Assembly (NCBI RefSeq): GCF_036320965.1
Contig: NC_092238.1
Span: 26,718,403-26,782,402, forward strand
Origin: Panulirus ornatus
Taxonomy: Eukaryota; Arthropoda; Malacostraca; Decapoda; Palinuridae
Reading direction: 5' to 3'
Length of the DNA stretch: 64,000 nt
Below, one piece after another: positions 21,769 through 31,057 of the stretch (positions are counted from its first letter, which is position 1; each line of letters starts with the position of its first letter). The notes beneath the pieces are model-generated. The model had not been told where the DNA came from. It saw nothing but the letters and a program-made list of their open reading frames with translations, and did no database searches. The position numbers were made by a program, and so were the translations under genes.

Positions 21769-22608
21769 CTAAACATTGAACACTGTGGAATGATTAGCGG
21801 CGGTGTCTGCAAACTATGACATGATATCGTAGAGAGCATATGAATCATGACTGTTGAAGGTAGGCGACGACAATCGATTTCCGGTGAGAGGAAAAGAAGA
21901 AATATTAATTCTATTTCACACATCTACTACGTCAAAGGAATGTGAAGAATACAGAAAATACACACGGAATACCCGTAAGTAATCATAACGATGAAGATCT
22001 TGTTGAATGTTGTAGCTAGGTTTCACAAGATAGTCCCTCAAGCATTAGCTTATCCACAGAAAATTGCAGCAACTATTGACCTAGTTTTCTTTAACATTTT
22101 ACAACTTCTTAACTAACATAACTTGTTCTCTGATTATGAGCTCTTCTCTTTTAATCCCTTGTCTCGAATACATACATCTATCCACCAAACCCCTGCTGTT
22201 GGCTGCTGCAGATTAAAACGACAGTAGCTTTTCTCCGGGCCAACAGGTTTATGATGTGTCTGAGGTAAACACAAGCAGAAAGTGCAAGAAGAAAAGATAG
22301 AGACGGATGTATGTGCAGTTGCGTAAGGACAGTGAATAGAGATGAGTACAAGGACGGCTGAAGAACCATGGGACAAGGTAATAAAAGAAGGCGAATATGA
22401 TTAAGTAGATGCTATCTATAAGGTTGCCCAACAGACGTGTTTGAAGGACAGCATTTATACTGTAGGATACAGGCTGACAAGCGCGCGGATGGGGTAACAA
22501 AGGAAACAGGAGGACCATAAATCTTGCAATGAGGTTGGGGAACAACAGAGTACCTGTCCAGGTAGCGAAGGTCATCGCCATCAGCACAAGGAGACACCGT
22601 GCTTCCAT
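13705..22608 (-). CDS. Chimeric Cys-loop ligand-gated ion channel with pentraxin, C-type lectin and LDLa domains (8 exons)
   Basis: Joining minus-strand exons 22608-22554, 20964-19769, 17537-17353, 16862-16651, 16115-15962, 15214-15112, 14908-14735 and 14202-13705 gives one open frame of 858 aa. All seven introns are GT-AG and every junction phase matches. Order of parts: signal peptide (1-18); pentraxin/LamG-like domain (about 20-137, FNLWSRVL); C-type lectin domain (about 157-275, [13 protein letters not shown] and the sugar-site motif EPN); a Cys/Trp-rich linker; LDLa repeat (373-407, six Cys, DNSDE); ligand-binding domain starting at RLPPDYK; Cys-loop C572-C586 with 13 residues between; M1 about 644-668, M2 674-693, M3 703-731, M4 838-857. 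N-glycosylation sequons lie in the ectodomain. The M3-M4 loop is His/Gln-rich, then Arg-rich. The likely role is a plasma-membrane pentameric channel; the ligand is unknown. A pentraxin N-terminal half, normally about 60 aa more, may lie in an unrecognised exon in intron 1. An AATAAA (minus) lies at about 13,475-13,480. Confidence 0.9.
14735..14908 (-). CDS. Receptor exon 7: M1 and M2 pore helix
   Basis: A 174-nt exon in phase 0 on both sides. M1 is [20 protein letters not shown] and M2 is [18 protein letters not shown]. It keeps Arg 0', Thr 6', Leu 9' and Thr 13', as in anion-type subunits, but the usual Pro-Ala before the Arg is Glu-Val. Acceptor CTCCCAG|GTG; donor CTCAG|GTCAGG. A long TA repeat lies immediately upstream of the acceptor. 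Confidence 0.92.
14917..14992 (+). repeat. TA microsatellite beside the exon 7 acceptor
   Basis: A 76-bp TA run starting 9 bp from the exon edge, on the intron side. Confidence 0.98.
15112..15214 (-). CDS. Receptor exon 6: ligand-binding domain before M1
   Basis: A 103-nt exon coding for [20 protein letters not shown] and on to RINTSVLK. The acceptor GGCAG|G completes Arg and the donor is AAG|GTGAGT. It contains an NTS glycosylation sequon. Confidence 0.88.
15962..16115 (-). CDS. Receptor exon 5: Cys-loop
   Basis: Contains [15 protein letters not shown], the defining 15-residue disulphide loop with the F-D-x-x-x-Y-PFD core of the pentameric channel family. Acceptor CCCCAG|TG, donor CTCAG|GTATAT. 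Confidence 0.95.
16651..16862 (-). CDS. Receptor exon 4: ligand-binding domain, loop A region
   Basis: Codes for [10 protein letters not shown] through [14 protein letters not shown], the conserved W-x-P segment of Cys-loop receptors, and on to a hydrophilic stretch. The acceptor GCATAG|G completes an Arg codon; the donor is GAAG|GTACGT. Confidence 0.88.
17158..17352 (+). repeat. 36-bp minisatellite, about 5.4 copies, next to a splice donor
   Basis: The unit is CCTCTCGTACCGTACTGTAC followed by CTCCCAGCACCACCAA, with few substitutions between copies. The last partial copy ends exactly at the donor of receptor exon 3 (17,352/17,353). Confidence 0.9.
17353..17537 (-). CDS. Receptor exon 3: start of the ligand-binding domain
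   Basis: Codes for [10 protein letters not shown] followed by alternating beta-strand-like sequence ([28 protein letters not shown]). The acceptor is GTAAAG|ACA and the donor CCTAG|GTACGG. The intron at the donor begins directly inside a 36-bp tandem repeat. Confidence 0.85.
18610..18800 (-). mobile_element. tRNA-derived SINE-like element with a B-box palindrome
   Basis: On the minus strand it contains an A-box-like GTGGTTAACG, then GGGTTCGAATCCTGG, a canonical Pol III B box. A non-tRNA body follows (GGCCCACAGTCAATC, TTTGGTCGATGAATGGATGG, TACC). 18,704-18,733 is a perfect 13-bp inverted repeat around ACTT, so the B box occurs on both strands. It lies in intron 2 of the chimeric receptor gene. 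Confidence 0.55.
19769..20964 (-). CDS. Receptor exon 2: pentraxin-like, C-type lectin and LDLa domains
   Basis: This 1,196-nt exon contains three extracellular modules without interruption. The acceptor is TTACAG|AG and the donor AAG|GTAATG. The pentraxin/LamG signature is the stretch F-x-G-x-V-x-x-FNLWS-x-VL followed by C and GDVISW. The lectin module keeps its WVGIE core and an EPN motif, but the usual WND calcium motif is replaced by VDEHC. The LDLa module has all six cysteines and the acidic DxSDE box. A further segment before LDLa (YPMGRKWWH) resembles the module that precedes LDLa in related arthropod channels. Confidence 0.92.
21470..21688 (+). repeat. Dispersed repeat, copy 1 (tRNA-like B box)
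   Basis: Starts TTTACCAACCT and contains GTTCCGTTGCCCAAGATCCT, GTGTCCCGGGGTGAAGTGGA and GAGTTCGAGCCCCGG, a B-box-like motif. It matches 57,768-58,015 in the same orientation over most of its length. It lies in intron 1 of the receptor gene, and a 78-bp TA repeat follows directly. Confidence 0.75.
21689..21766 (+). repeat. TA microsatellite in receptor intron 1
   Basis: Uninterrupted run starting at the end of dispersed-repeat copy 1. Confidence 0.98.
22554..22608 (-). CDS. Receptor exon 1: signal peptide
   Basis: The exon encodes [18 protein letters not shown] plus one base, and ends in ACAG|GTACTC. Its phase-1 end fits the next exon, which starts with two bases completing a Glu codon. The frame is also open upstream to an ATG at 22,665, but the inner ATG places the hydrophobic stretch correctly for a signal peptide. 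Assignment to this gene rests on position, phase and signal-peptide character. Confidence 0.6.
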
Positions 22609-23509
22609 CACGTACTCTTCAGTTAAAGGAGCGACGGATTGTTTTGTCGTCTGTCGTCGAGACATCTAAAAGTCATATGGCTCTCTTCAGTGTCAGTACT
22701 GATCCTCAAAATTATCAATCTGGGTTCATCAGAATTTGTATCGTCCACCTTAGTCTTGGCTACGTACGTTATCAAAACGTTTCAGCAAATCTAACATCCT
22801 CGTCAGTACAACTCCTTTTTTTTTCCCCCTAGTTTCATATACATATGTTTCTTGTATATGGTATCTTTGCTGTCGTCACCAAGATACAGACTATTCACTT
22901 GCAAGAAAAAGTTGGGGAATACCGTCCTTAGTTCTTGGATTTCCTTAGGTTACCACTTGTTGCTCATACAGATAACCAGCCACTGCTGGATCTGCTCTTG
23001 TTGGCTCGAGGGTCGAAGGGAGTGAGAGCTAGTCTTCCCTAGCACCATCACCTCACCCCGTCTCTCACGCAGGCGTCCTACACCCTGCATTGTCCACCTA
23101 GAGTCTCGGCTGTGTTTATGACATGTGGTCACGCCTGGTCGATGGGCACCTCTGCTGCATTCCTTGATGCGCCTCGATGAAGTTGATGTAGATGATTATC
23201 AGTTATTTTCATTATCATAGTAATCATTAATATTATTGCTAGCATTATCATTTTACTATTATCACATCAGTAGTAGTAGTAGAAGTACTATTTCACAGAT
23301 AATTTACGTCATATACAATAAAGAGTTATCGTAAAGAAAGCACGCCTCAAACTTTAGAGTCACCACGTTAAACATGAGTATTGTGATGACGTCTTTGGAA
23401 CATGATGTGAAGATGACAAATACTGATGCTGGCGCCTCACTAAGTATAGCCATTCGTCCTTTTCCATCAATTTCTTGATGAGCATGTAGCAGCTTGAAAG
23501 CCAGTCGAC

Positions 23510-23690
23510 ACAAATATATACACATCTTCTCCACATCAACAACAAAACATATACACACATAAGCAAAGACGAAATCAATACACATTTTCTCATAAGCAAG
23601 GTCGAAATATACACACATTTCCCCATAAGCAACGTCGAAATATACATAAATTTTCCCATAAGCAACGTCGAAATCCATACACGTTTCCCC
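23510..23690 (+). repeat. About 33-bp minisatellite, 4-5 degenerate copies
   Basis: The core CCCATAAGCAACGTCGAAAT recurs with variants (CACATAAGCAAAGACGAAAT, CTCATAAGCAAGGTCGAAAT), preceded by TACACA. The repeat makes open frames on the minus strand that I do not regard as genes. Confidence 0.75.
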
Positions 23691-24089
23691 ACTAACACCT
23701 TACTTACTAAGGGTCTTGTTAGGTATAGGCCAAGTCCTTCTGAGACGCATGGGACTTTCAGGGAAATGTTAAGTGTGTCTCCGTCAGAAGCCAAGAACTT
23801 TGCCGATACTCTCGCTGTTGTTTCAATGGCACGTCTCACGTCGACGGTGGGTGTCGAGCCAAGGTTAAACCATCTATTATTTCATCCCTTCCCATACACT
23901 ACCACCAGCTACCCATTCCCTACATCTACCACATTCCAAGTCCTCCCATAACACCACGAACCACCAGCTCTCCCCTCATCCCACCACTTACAACGCTCTG
24001 ATCGAGTCCTTCACCCTCACGGTCGACAACCCACAAAAATATGTTCCCACAAAGTTCTTCTGTCAATAGGATATCAAGTGGGTCCCACT

Positions 24090-24440
24090 TTTCGCCATCG
24101 TGGTTGCGGAACTATCGATCTCTCGCCTGCTAAATTACAAGGCGTATTACAGAATGTAGTTTCATCGGGACCTTAACTTGGTGGCACTGTAATGATCGCA
24201 AAACCCGAACTGTGTAAATCATGAAGTGTTCATCACACGTTCAGAAGAGCTCGTGAAGGATACGTGTAAGGTGAAGTGTGTACGCAGATGGTAGGTATGT
24301 GTTGGGTGAACGGTTGTACATGGGTGAAGGGCATAATGTACGGTTAAAGGGTGTGTATTAGGTGAGCACAGGGTGGAGTGTGTACGTAAAGTAAAGGGCG
24401 TCTGTAGGACGAGGGGAGTGTGCACACTAGAGGTAGGTGT
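24090..24440 (+). repeat. Dispersed repeat with degenerate GTGAAGGGTGTGT tail, copy 1
   Basis: GAATGTAGTTTCATCGG, ATGATCGCAAAACC and CGAACTGTGTAAATCATG are followed by a degenerate 18-bp GTG-rich tandem tail. It corresponds block by block to 59,300-59,580. Confidence 0.6.
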
Positions 24441-26912
24441 GTGCGTGTGTGAGGAGAGAGAGAGAGAGAACGGCATGTGCAGATGAATGCAGAGTAACTG
24501 TCTACGATATGAAGGGTGTGAGCAGAAGAGTGGAGAAAGTATCGGTAGCAATAACAGCAAAATAAAAAGATTAAAAAAAAATGCAAAATTGGATATAATA
24601 GTAAAAGGCAGCTGCAGTCACTAACGGTGTTTCGGATTTTAAGTTTCACCAGTGTTTTCCTTCATCTCAAATCAAACATGCATCGTTTCTGTATATAATC
24701 TTTTGTACAGTGTCCACAAAACTGCATTACCGTGAAAAAGATGAATTCACAATGAGTGCGTACGCTGAATGTTCCCGGAGAAATTTATTGAAATGGAGCA
24801 GCATTATCATAAAAAAAAGGAATGATAATGATTAAGTGTAAATACAGGAGTCTATTTTCAAGAGTGATCAGGAACCCGCTTGGCAGCTCTCACAAAGTAC
24901 GGGAACCCGCTTGGTCAAGAGGCCATGATGAAGTCCAGGATTCTCATTGTAGAAAGCGACGGCCCTCGTGCAGTTCTCTACCAGCTTTTAAAAGACATTT
25001 TTCAGTCGAAGTTTTCCTTTGTACATCTACATATATGTACAAAATTTATAGGTATGACATCATCGATGATATGTGCGTGTATGTGTGTTTCGTTTATAGG
25101 CTCTGCAAACTTTGAATGTTCTCCAAGACCCTGGAGAGGACAGTGTTAGAAACCTCTTCTGCTATAATAAAACAGAGTTGAAATCCTTACCCGAGGATCT
25201 GCGTTAATTAAGGGCTCCTCCCTCTCCCTTTAAAAGCCTGCACAATTAAGCAAATTGTTACTGACTATTCAGGGAAGTAAATTACTTCATCGATTATTGA
25301 ACAAGATAAATGAGCTTTCCCTTACCTGTGAGAAAAGTAAGACCTTTTGTATTATCAAATTCATGGAGCCAGGAACAAGAAAACCCCTAAATATATTTCA
25401 GTACCCCCAACAACCAATGAAAAAACTTTAACAAAGCGGACAACAGCAGCAGCACAGAAAATGGAGAAAAAAATTATCCAACTACCGAGAAGCGAAACAA
25501 TAATGAAGCGAGAAGACAATGCAAGCCTGAATCAGCAACAAAGTTGTTAAGATCCGACGCCAGGGAGATATTGGACCACCAATCAACCTTTACCTTCTTT
25601 CCATAGGATCCTCTGGACCAATTATTACAACCCTTGACACAATAGAGCTAGATTTCTATACCACACCACCAACAAACGTGGGACTGGGTAACCTTCCTCC
25701 CCCTCCATAATACATAAGTCTGTGGTAAAGGCAACAGCAATGAGGGTCATGAATTCGTCATTGTTGGGTCGTATATCCGAAGTAGGTTGACTGAAACCCT
25801 CACTACTACGAGTCAATCCTCGTTATGGAGCAGCAGAAGATTTGGCATCATTCGTAGCTGGAATAGTCCCCATGCTAGCTACAACCCATGACCTAGAATG
25901 AGTCAACAGTTCTGTCACAAAAACAAAATACTTTTGTAGGCAGAAAGACGAGAGAGTAATGTATGTAAAGTAAACATACACTAGATGCAAGAGGATTTCT
26001 GCGGCTAAATCACTTAGCAGTGAATTCTAATTATCTAACAATAAAGTCTTTCTGATTATGGAACTAATAAATGTTTAACAAAGTTACGATATATAGAAAG
26101 CAATTAGGACAAAAAACAAGGTCACGGTGAAGATACCTCAATGCCTGTAACCAACATCAGATGTGAGAGAAGTAAAAAATGCTCACCTGGAGTTTCTCAA
26201 TCCACCTTTTCACCTGTCGTGCACTTCGATACTGCCTCCTGCCCGCTATCTTGAGAACCCATCAATTATATAGCGTAACGCCTACGTTTTCTGAGCAATA
26301 TATCACGGAGCTTTATCACACGGCTTGATGGGGTTACTATTTTGCCCTTCATGCGATACCTCCAAGAACGACAATCCATTTACCACACGCGAAAGTGATG
26401 TGGCAAAATTATTTTGCTGGTAGCAATAAGGACAATTGCCCCCTGCCCCAACACAAACACACACACACACAATTGAACAGATTCAGTGTGACGTTAACAA
26501 GCGAAGTACTTTTGTTTTCGTCAGTAAATACATTCCTCACGCATTGAACTAGTCTTTATGATATTCATTTTTACAAGCCAGGGCATTCAATACTACTTAT
26601 GTCAGTTAGTTTCAAGTAAAAACATTGTTACAATTTTATCTTTAAAACATTCTTATGTACTGCAGGTTTAAAACCCTATAGAGATGGAAGAATCAGTATA
26701 AGGACTATTTTTCAAGATCAATACGAATCTGGGGTTGAAATTCTGTTTGAGAGTTATCAGGTCCTGTAATTAATTACTATATTCTAAGAAGAATGTGCCA
26801 TTATTCGCTTCGTATTTATCTGGAATCTGTTGGGTAGGGGAAGCATTATGAGATATATTCTAACATGATTTCAAGTACAGAAGTGTTTTCATTACGTTAT
26901 GTTACAGTTTTA

Positions 26913-26951
26913 AAAGAAAAAGGTTTTTAAGTTAAAAAAACCTTTTTCTTT
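26913..26951. repeat. 16-bp perfect hairpin before the Jockey-like fossil
   Basis: AAAGAAAAAGGTTTTT and its exact complement, separated by 7 nt. Confidence 0.8.
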
Positions 26952-26984
26952 AGCTTGCAGGAATAGAAGCATTTATCCTCTCTT

Positions 26985-28610
26985 CCTCCAAGATGACCTT
27001 TTCTTCCAATTCATCATTCATTTGTTCCTGCTCTGAGGCCATTCAGGCAGGGGATCAGGCATATCGGCCTTTAAAAGACTTTCCTTATTCTGACTTCCAT
27101 TCATCTTTTATCACAATTCATAACCATTGCAAGCACATTATCTGTGAAGCAAAGCGTTCCTTTATTCAATGTGCGATAACCTTCCCTCGTCTCTTGGTCT
27201 TCAGCCAACACATCTCAAACTTCTGTTGCTCTACCTTTCCTTCACTTTTCCATTTTGACAGTACTATAACTATCTCTCCTGTAGACAAAGCAACTGTCTT
27301 TATTTTCTGTTTCTCCTCTAACTCCATATTGTATGACTAATATTAATTTGTCCCCTTATGACCCTCTTACTAATCCTATGGCCTTCCGTTAATCTCTTTT
27401 CAGACTGTCCAAAAAGTGCTTCTCTCTCTCTGGACACAAATAAGGCTTATGACCCTGATGATTTCATTCCCCATGCACTAAAGGGGTGTGTCTTTGAACT
27501 TGGACCTGTGCTTGCTCGTCTATTCCGTTTCTATATAAAAACCCCTCTATCATCCTATTGCTTTAACACCTAACATTTCCAAAACCTTTGAATCCCTCCT
27601 CAACAACCATATCCGACAGACACCTTGAATCTCACAGTCTTCTCTCTGATCACCAGTATGCTTTCTGAAAGGTGAGATCCTCTAGTGATATTATTTCCTA
27701 TCTTACTATTGTCCAGTCATCATCCCTGAAAAATTTTGGAGAGCCTTTGGTATATCCAAAGCTTTTGACAAGGTATGGTGTCAGGGTGTCATCTCTAAGC
27801 TCCCCTCCCTTACTTAGCTCATTCCTCTCTGGCTGATTTTTCTCTGTGGTTGTTGATGAATCAGCTTCCCTATCCCCCACATCCACCTTTTTCCACCAAC
27901 AGCGGTGTCCCTCAAGGTTCTGTTCTGTCCCCTACACTTTTCTCTCTTTTATCAAAGATTTCTTCTCTTCCACAAATAACCAAATGTCCTCTCATGCTGA
28001 TGACTCAACACTGCATTCATCCACAGCCTTCAATTCCTGATGACTCAACACTGCATTCATCCACATCATTCAATCCTACCTCTAAGAAACTCAGAGTCCT
28101 GTTTAGATGCAAAAATTTCTTTTCTTCAGAATACTTGCTCTGTTTATACAAAGAATTGATCATCCTTGAGTGGAGTACTCCTCTCACATACTGAGTGGTT
28201 CTAGCTATGCATCCATACTAGACAGAGTAGAAAGCAGGCCAACTTATAAACTATCCCAGACTTCCTTCAAAACTTGACCCTCTTGCACTAAGCCATAATG
28301 TTGGTTCACTTTCCTTTTTCTACAAGTATTACTTTGGTTTTTGCTCCTGAAAGCTGGCTGCTTGCATGCCCCCATCATTAGCTAGACCACCCTATACTCA
28401 ACAAGCTGCCGCATCACAAGATTACCATGTGGCTGTTGCCAACTCAGGGTGGGCCATTTTCATTACCGTTTCTTTCCCTACACCTCGAATCTTTGAAACT
28501 TTATACCTTCTCATGTCTTTCCCAATATCTATGAACTGGCACATTTTAAAAGATAAGGTTTCACTTCCTCCAAAATTCATAAATACTTTCTCTTGGCCCT
28601 TCTTTTTCCC
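26985..28610 (+). mobile_element. Decayed Jockey-like LINE, reverse transcriptase fossil
   Basis: Frame-shifted segments follow the order of a Jockey-type ORF2. SEAIQAGDQAYR and SPVDKA come from the region before RT. LSLDTNKAYDPDDFIPHALK and PVLARLFRF come from the start of RT, then a degenerate ISKAFDKVW (motif A) and SGVPQGSVLSP (motif B, 27,903-27,935). DDSTLHSS (motif C) is duplicated, followed by RVLFRCKNFFSSE and a C-terminal stretch ending near NTFSWPFFFP. Many stops and deletions make it non-functional. Confidence 0.8.
27998..28075 (+). repeat. Tandem duplication inside the Jockey-like fossil
   Basis: CTGATGACTCAACACTGCAT, continuing into TTCATCCACA, occurs twice about 39 bp apart. 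This duplicates the RT motif-C codons (ADDSTLHSS). Confidence 0.8.
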
Positions 28611-28614
28611 TTTC

Positions 28615-29150
28615 ATAATTTTCTGTCGCCACCCCGCCACACATGAAATGACAACCCCCTCTCCCAACATGTGCATGAGGTAGCACTTGGAAAAGACAAC
28701 AAAGGCCACATTCGTTCACACTCAGTCTCTAGCTGTCATGTATAATGCACCTAAACCACAGATCCCTTTCCATATCAAGGCATCACAAAACTTTCCATGG
28801 TTTACCCCAGACACTTTACATGCCCTGGTTCAATCCATTGACAGCATGTCGACCCCGGTATACCACATCGTTCCAATTCACTCTATTCCTTGCACGCCTT
28901 TCACCCTCCTGCATGTTCAGGCCCCGATCACTCAAAATCTTTTTTCACTCCATCTTTCTACCTCCAATCTGGCCGCCCACTTCTCCTCGTTCCCTCCACC
29001 TCTGACACATATATCCTCTTTGTCAATCTTTCCTCACTCATTCTCTCCATGTGACCAAACCATTTCAAAAAACCTCTTCTGCTCTCTCAACCACACTCTT
29101 TTTATACCACACATCTCTCTTACCCTTTCATTACTTACTCGATCAAGATC
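28615..29150 (-). mobile_element. RTE-like LINE, C-terminal and 3'-UTR fragment
   Basis: On the minus strand this runs from the thumb region (VERAEE-, MERMSEE-like codons) through the end of the ORF and into the 3' UTR. It shares TTTCCATGGTTTACCCCAGA and CCTTTGTTGTCTTTTCC (either strand) with the other copies. It is interrupted by stops and truncated at both ends, and joins the Jockey fossil directly. Confidence 0.8.
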
Positions 29151-29975
29151 ATTGTGTGTGTAGCTATTCATGTATCTATAATTACATCAGGACCTCTTCA
29201 TAAGAAAGGGCCTTGTTGTTGCTCCAGCAGGTAAAGGGTGCACTACTTCAAGGAGCAGGAAAATGTATACTCCTGTGGTTTGAGTTCATTGACAAGATTG
29301 TGCTTATAATGATACAGCCTCACTGTTCCCTGATATTTCAAAGCATAACCAATACTTTTGTATCAAATCAGAATTTCCTTACCTATTTTTTGCTGATACT
29401 AATTTTTGTTACATAAAACATGGTTTAGCAATGCACACCAAAAACAAGCTGTTAATCATTTCACTTTCTAAGTACCTGAACTTGTACAAATTGCTTCTCT
29501 TACTTCTTGTATTAAATAAAACATGTACACTGTAGGCTGCAAAAATCTAATAAAAATACTGAAACGGGTCCAAACAAATTACAATACAGTAAACCTAATA
29601 TGACAACTGCTGTTCATAGACGAGTTCACATTCAATACATGTTGAGGAATAGTATTCAAAAATATCTTCATATTCTATTAAATTACACAGAATAGAAACT
29701 ATGCCATTTCTGTTTTTATTTCAAGTAAGTGTTTTCTTGAGTTGGGTTCAGTTTGACCTCATACTAAAACTACTTGTACTGGAACATAATATGAGAGGGC
29801 ATTAAAAAAGTTGGATTCATTTCATTACAAGTGAATATGTGAAAAATGAACTTTCTTTCCTAATTGGACTACAAAGACCACCTTAATTTAGTATCATATC
29901 ACACATTTTTAATTCTGAGCTTCAATGAAACATTGTAATATTGGCTACAAGTGTGCTAACTGCCCCTAAAATCCT

Positions 29976-29977
<2 letters not shown>
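29151..29977. other. No gene seen
   Basis: AT-rich unique DNA between retroelement pieces. Confidence 0.45.

Positions 29978-30019
<42 letters not shown>
29978..30019 (+). repeat. TA microsatellite bordering an RT fragment
   Basis: Ends directly at the RTE-like sequence at 30,020. Confidence 0.95.
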
Positions 30020-30020
<1 letters not shown>

Positions 30021-30022
<2 letters not shown>

Positions 30023-30780
30023 CGGAAGATGAAAGCCGGCAAGGCAGCAGGTTTGGATGGTATTGCAGTGGAATTTATTAAAAAAGGGGGTGACTGTATT
30101 GTTGACTGGTTGGTAAGGTTATTTAATGTATGTATGACTCATGGTGAGGTGCCTGAGGATTGGCGGAATGCGTGCATAGTGCCATTGTACAAAGGCAAAG
30201 GGGATAAGAGTGAGTGCTCAAATTACAGAGGTATAAGTTTGTTGAGTATTCCTGGTAAATTATATGGGAGGGTATTGATTGAGAGGGTGAAGGCATGTAC
30301 AGAGCATCAGATTGGGGAAGAGCAGTGCGGTTTCAGAAGTGGTAGAGGATGTGTGGATCAGGTGTTTGCTTTGAAGAATGTATGTGAGAAATACTTAGAA
30401 AAGCAAATGGATTTGTATGTAGCATTTATGGATCTGGAGAAGGCATATGATAGAGTTGATAGAGATGCTCTGTGGAAGGTATTAAGAATATATGGTGTGG
30501 GAGGCAAGTTGTTAGAAGCAGTGAAAAGTTTTTATCGAGGATGTAAGGCATGTGTACGTGTAGGAAGAGAGGAAAGTGATTGGTTCTCAGTGAATGTAGG
30601 TTTGCGGCAGGGGTGTGTGATGTCTCCATGGTTGTTTAATTTGTTTATGGATGGGGTTGTTAGGAGGTAAATGCAAGAGTCCTGGAAAGAGGGGCAAGTA
30701 TGAAGTCTGTTGGGGATGAGAGAGCTTGGGAAGTGAGTCAGTTGTTGTTCGCTGATGATACAGCGCTGGTGGCTGATTCA
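30021..30780 (+). pseudogene. RTE-like LINE reverse transcriptase fragment
   Basis: Open for 216 aa from RKMKAGKAAGLDGIAVEF through YVAFMDLEKAYD (motif A) and GLRQGCVMSPWLFNLFMD (motif B). A 1-bp deletion near 30,664 shifts the frame, and LFADDTALVADS (motif C) follows in the new frame. The fragment ends abruptly at 30,780. No endonuclease and no 3' tail are attached. A TA repeat lies directly on its left. Confidence 0.9.
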
Positions 30781-31018
30781 AAGCAAACCAATACTATTTG
30801 GTAAAGTTGAAGAATTCCTTACTAGTATTTGTGAATACAATTATTTGTACATAAGGTTAGGCAAGTCAATGCGAAAAGAATGGTGTAACAAATCACGTAA
30901 GTACGGTGATTTGTAAAATTCTTTCTTACTTCTGATTGAAATGAACAAGTGGATCATAGGTAGGCGAGCAAAATTTTACCTAAAATAAATCGGAACGTAT
31001 CCAAACAAAACAATACGT

Positions 31019-31050
<32 letters not shown>

Positions 31051-31057
31051 TTTTTTT

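Larger units (their letters stand above)
22670..26910. other. Gene-poor stretch upstream of the receptor gene
   Basis: Apart from the repeats at 23.5 and 24.1 kb I find no gene. AGT triplets lie at about 23,268-23,285. A duplicated GGAACCCGCTTGG lies at 24,870 and 24,901. A CA run is near 26,455. Confidence 0.45.

Noticed and set aside
21471..21923. 150-aa minus frame within receptor intron 1
   Set aside because: Consists of the dispersed repeat, a TA array and unique DNA; a matching frame at 57.7-58.0 kb shows that it is repeat-derived.
24822..25149. 97-aa and 89-aa overlapping plus frames
   Set aside because: No recognised domain, no consistent splice sites, and a short direct duplication within.
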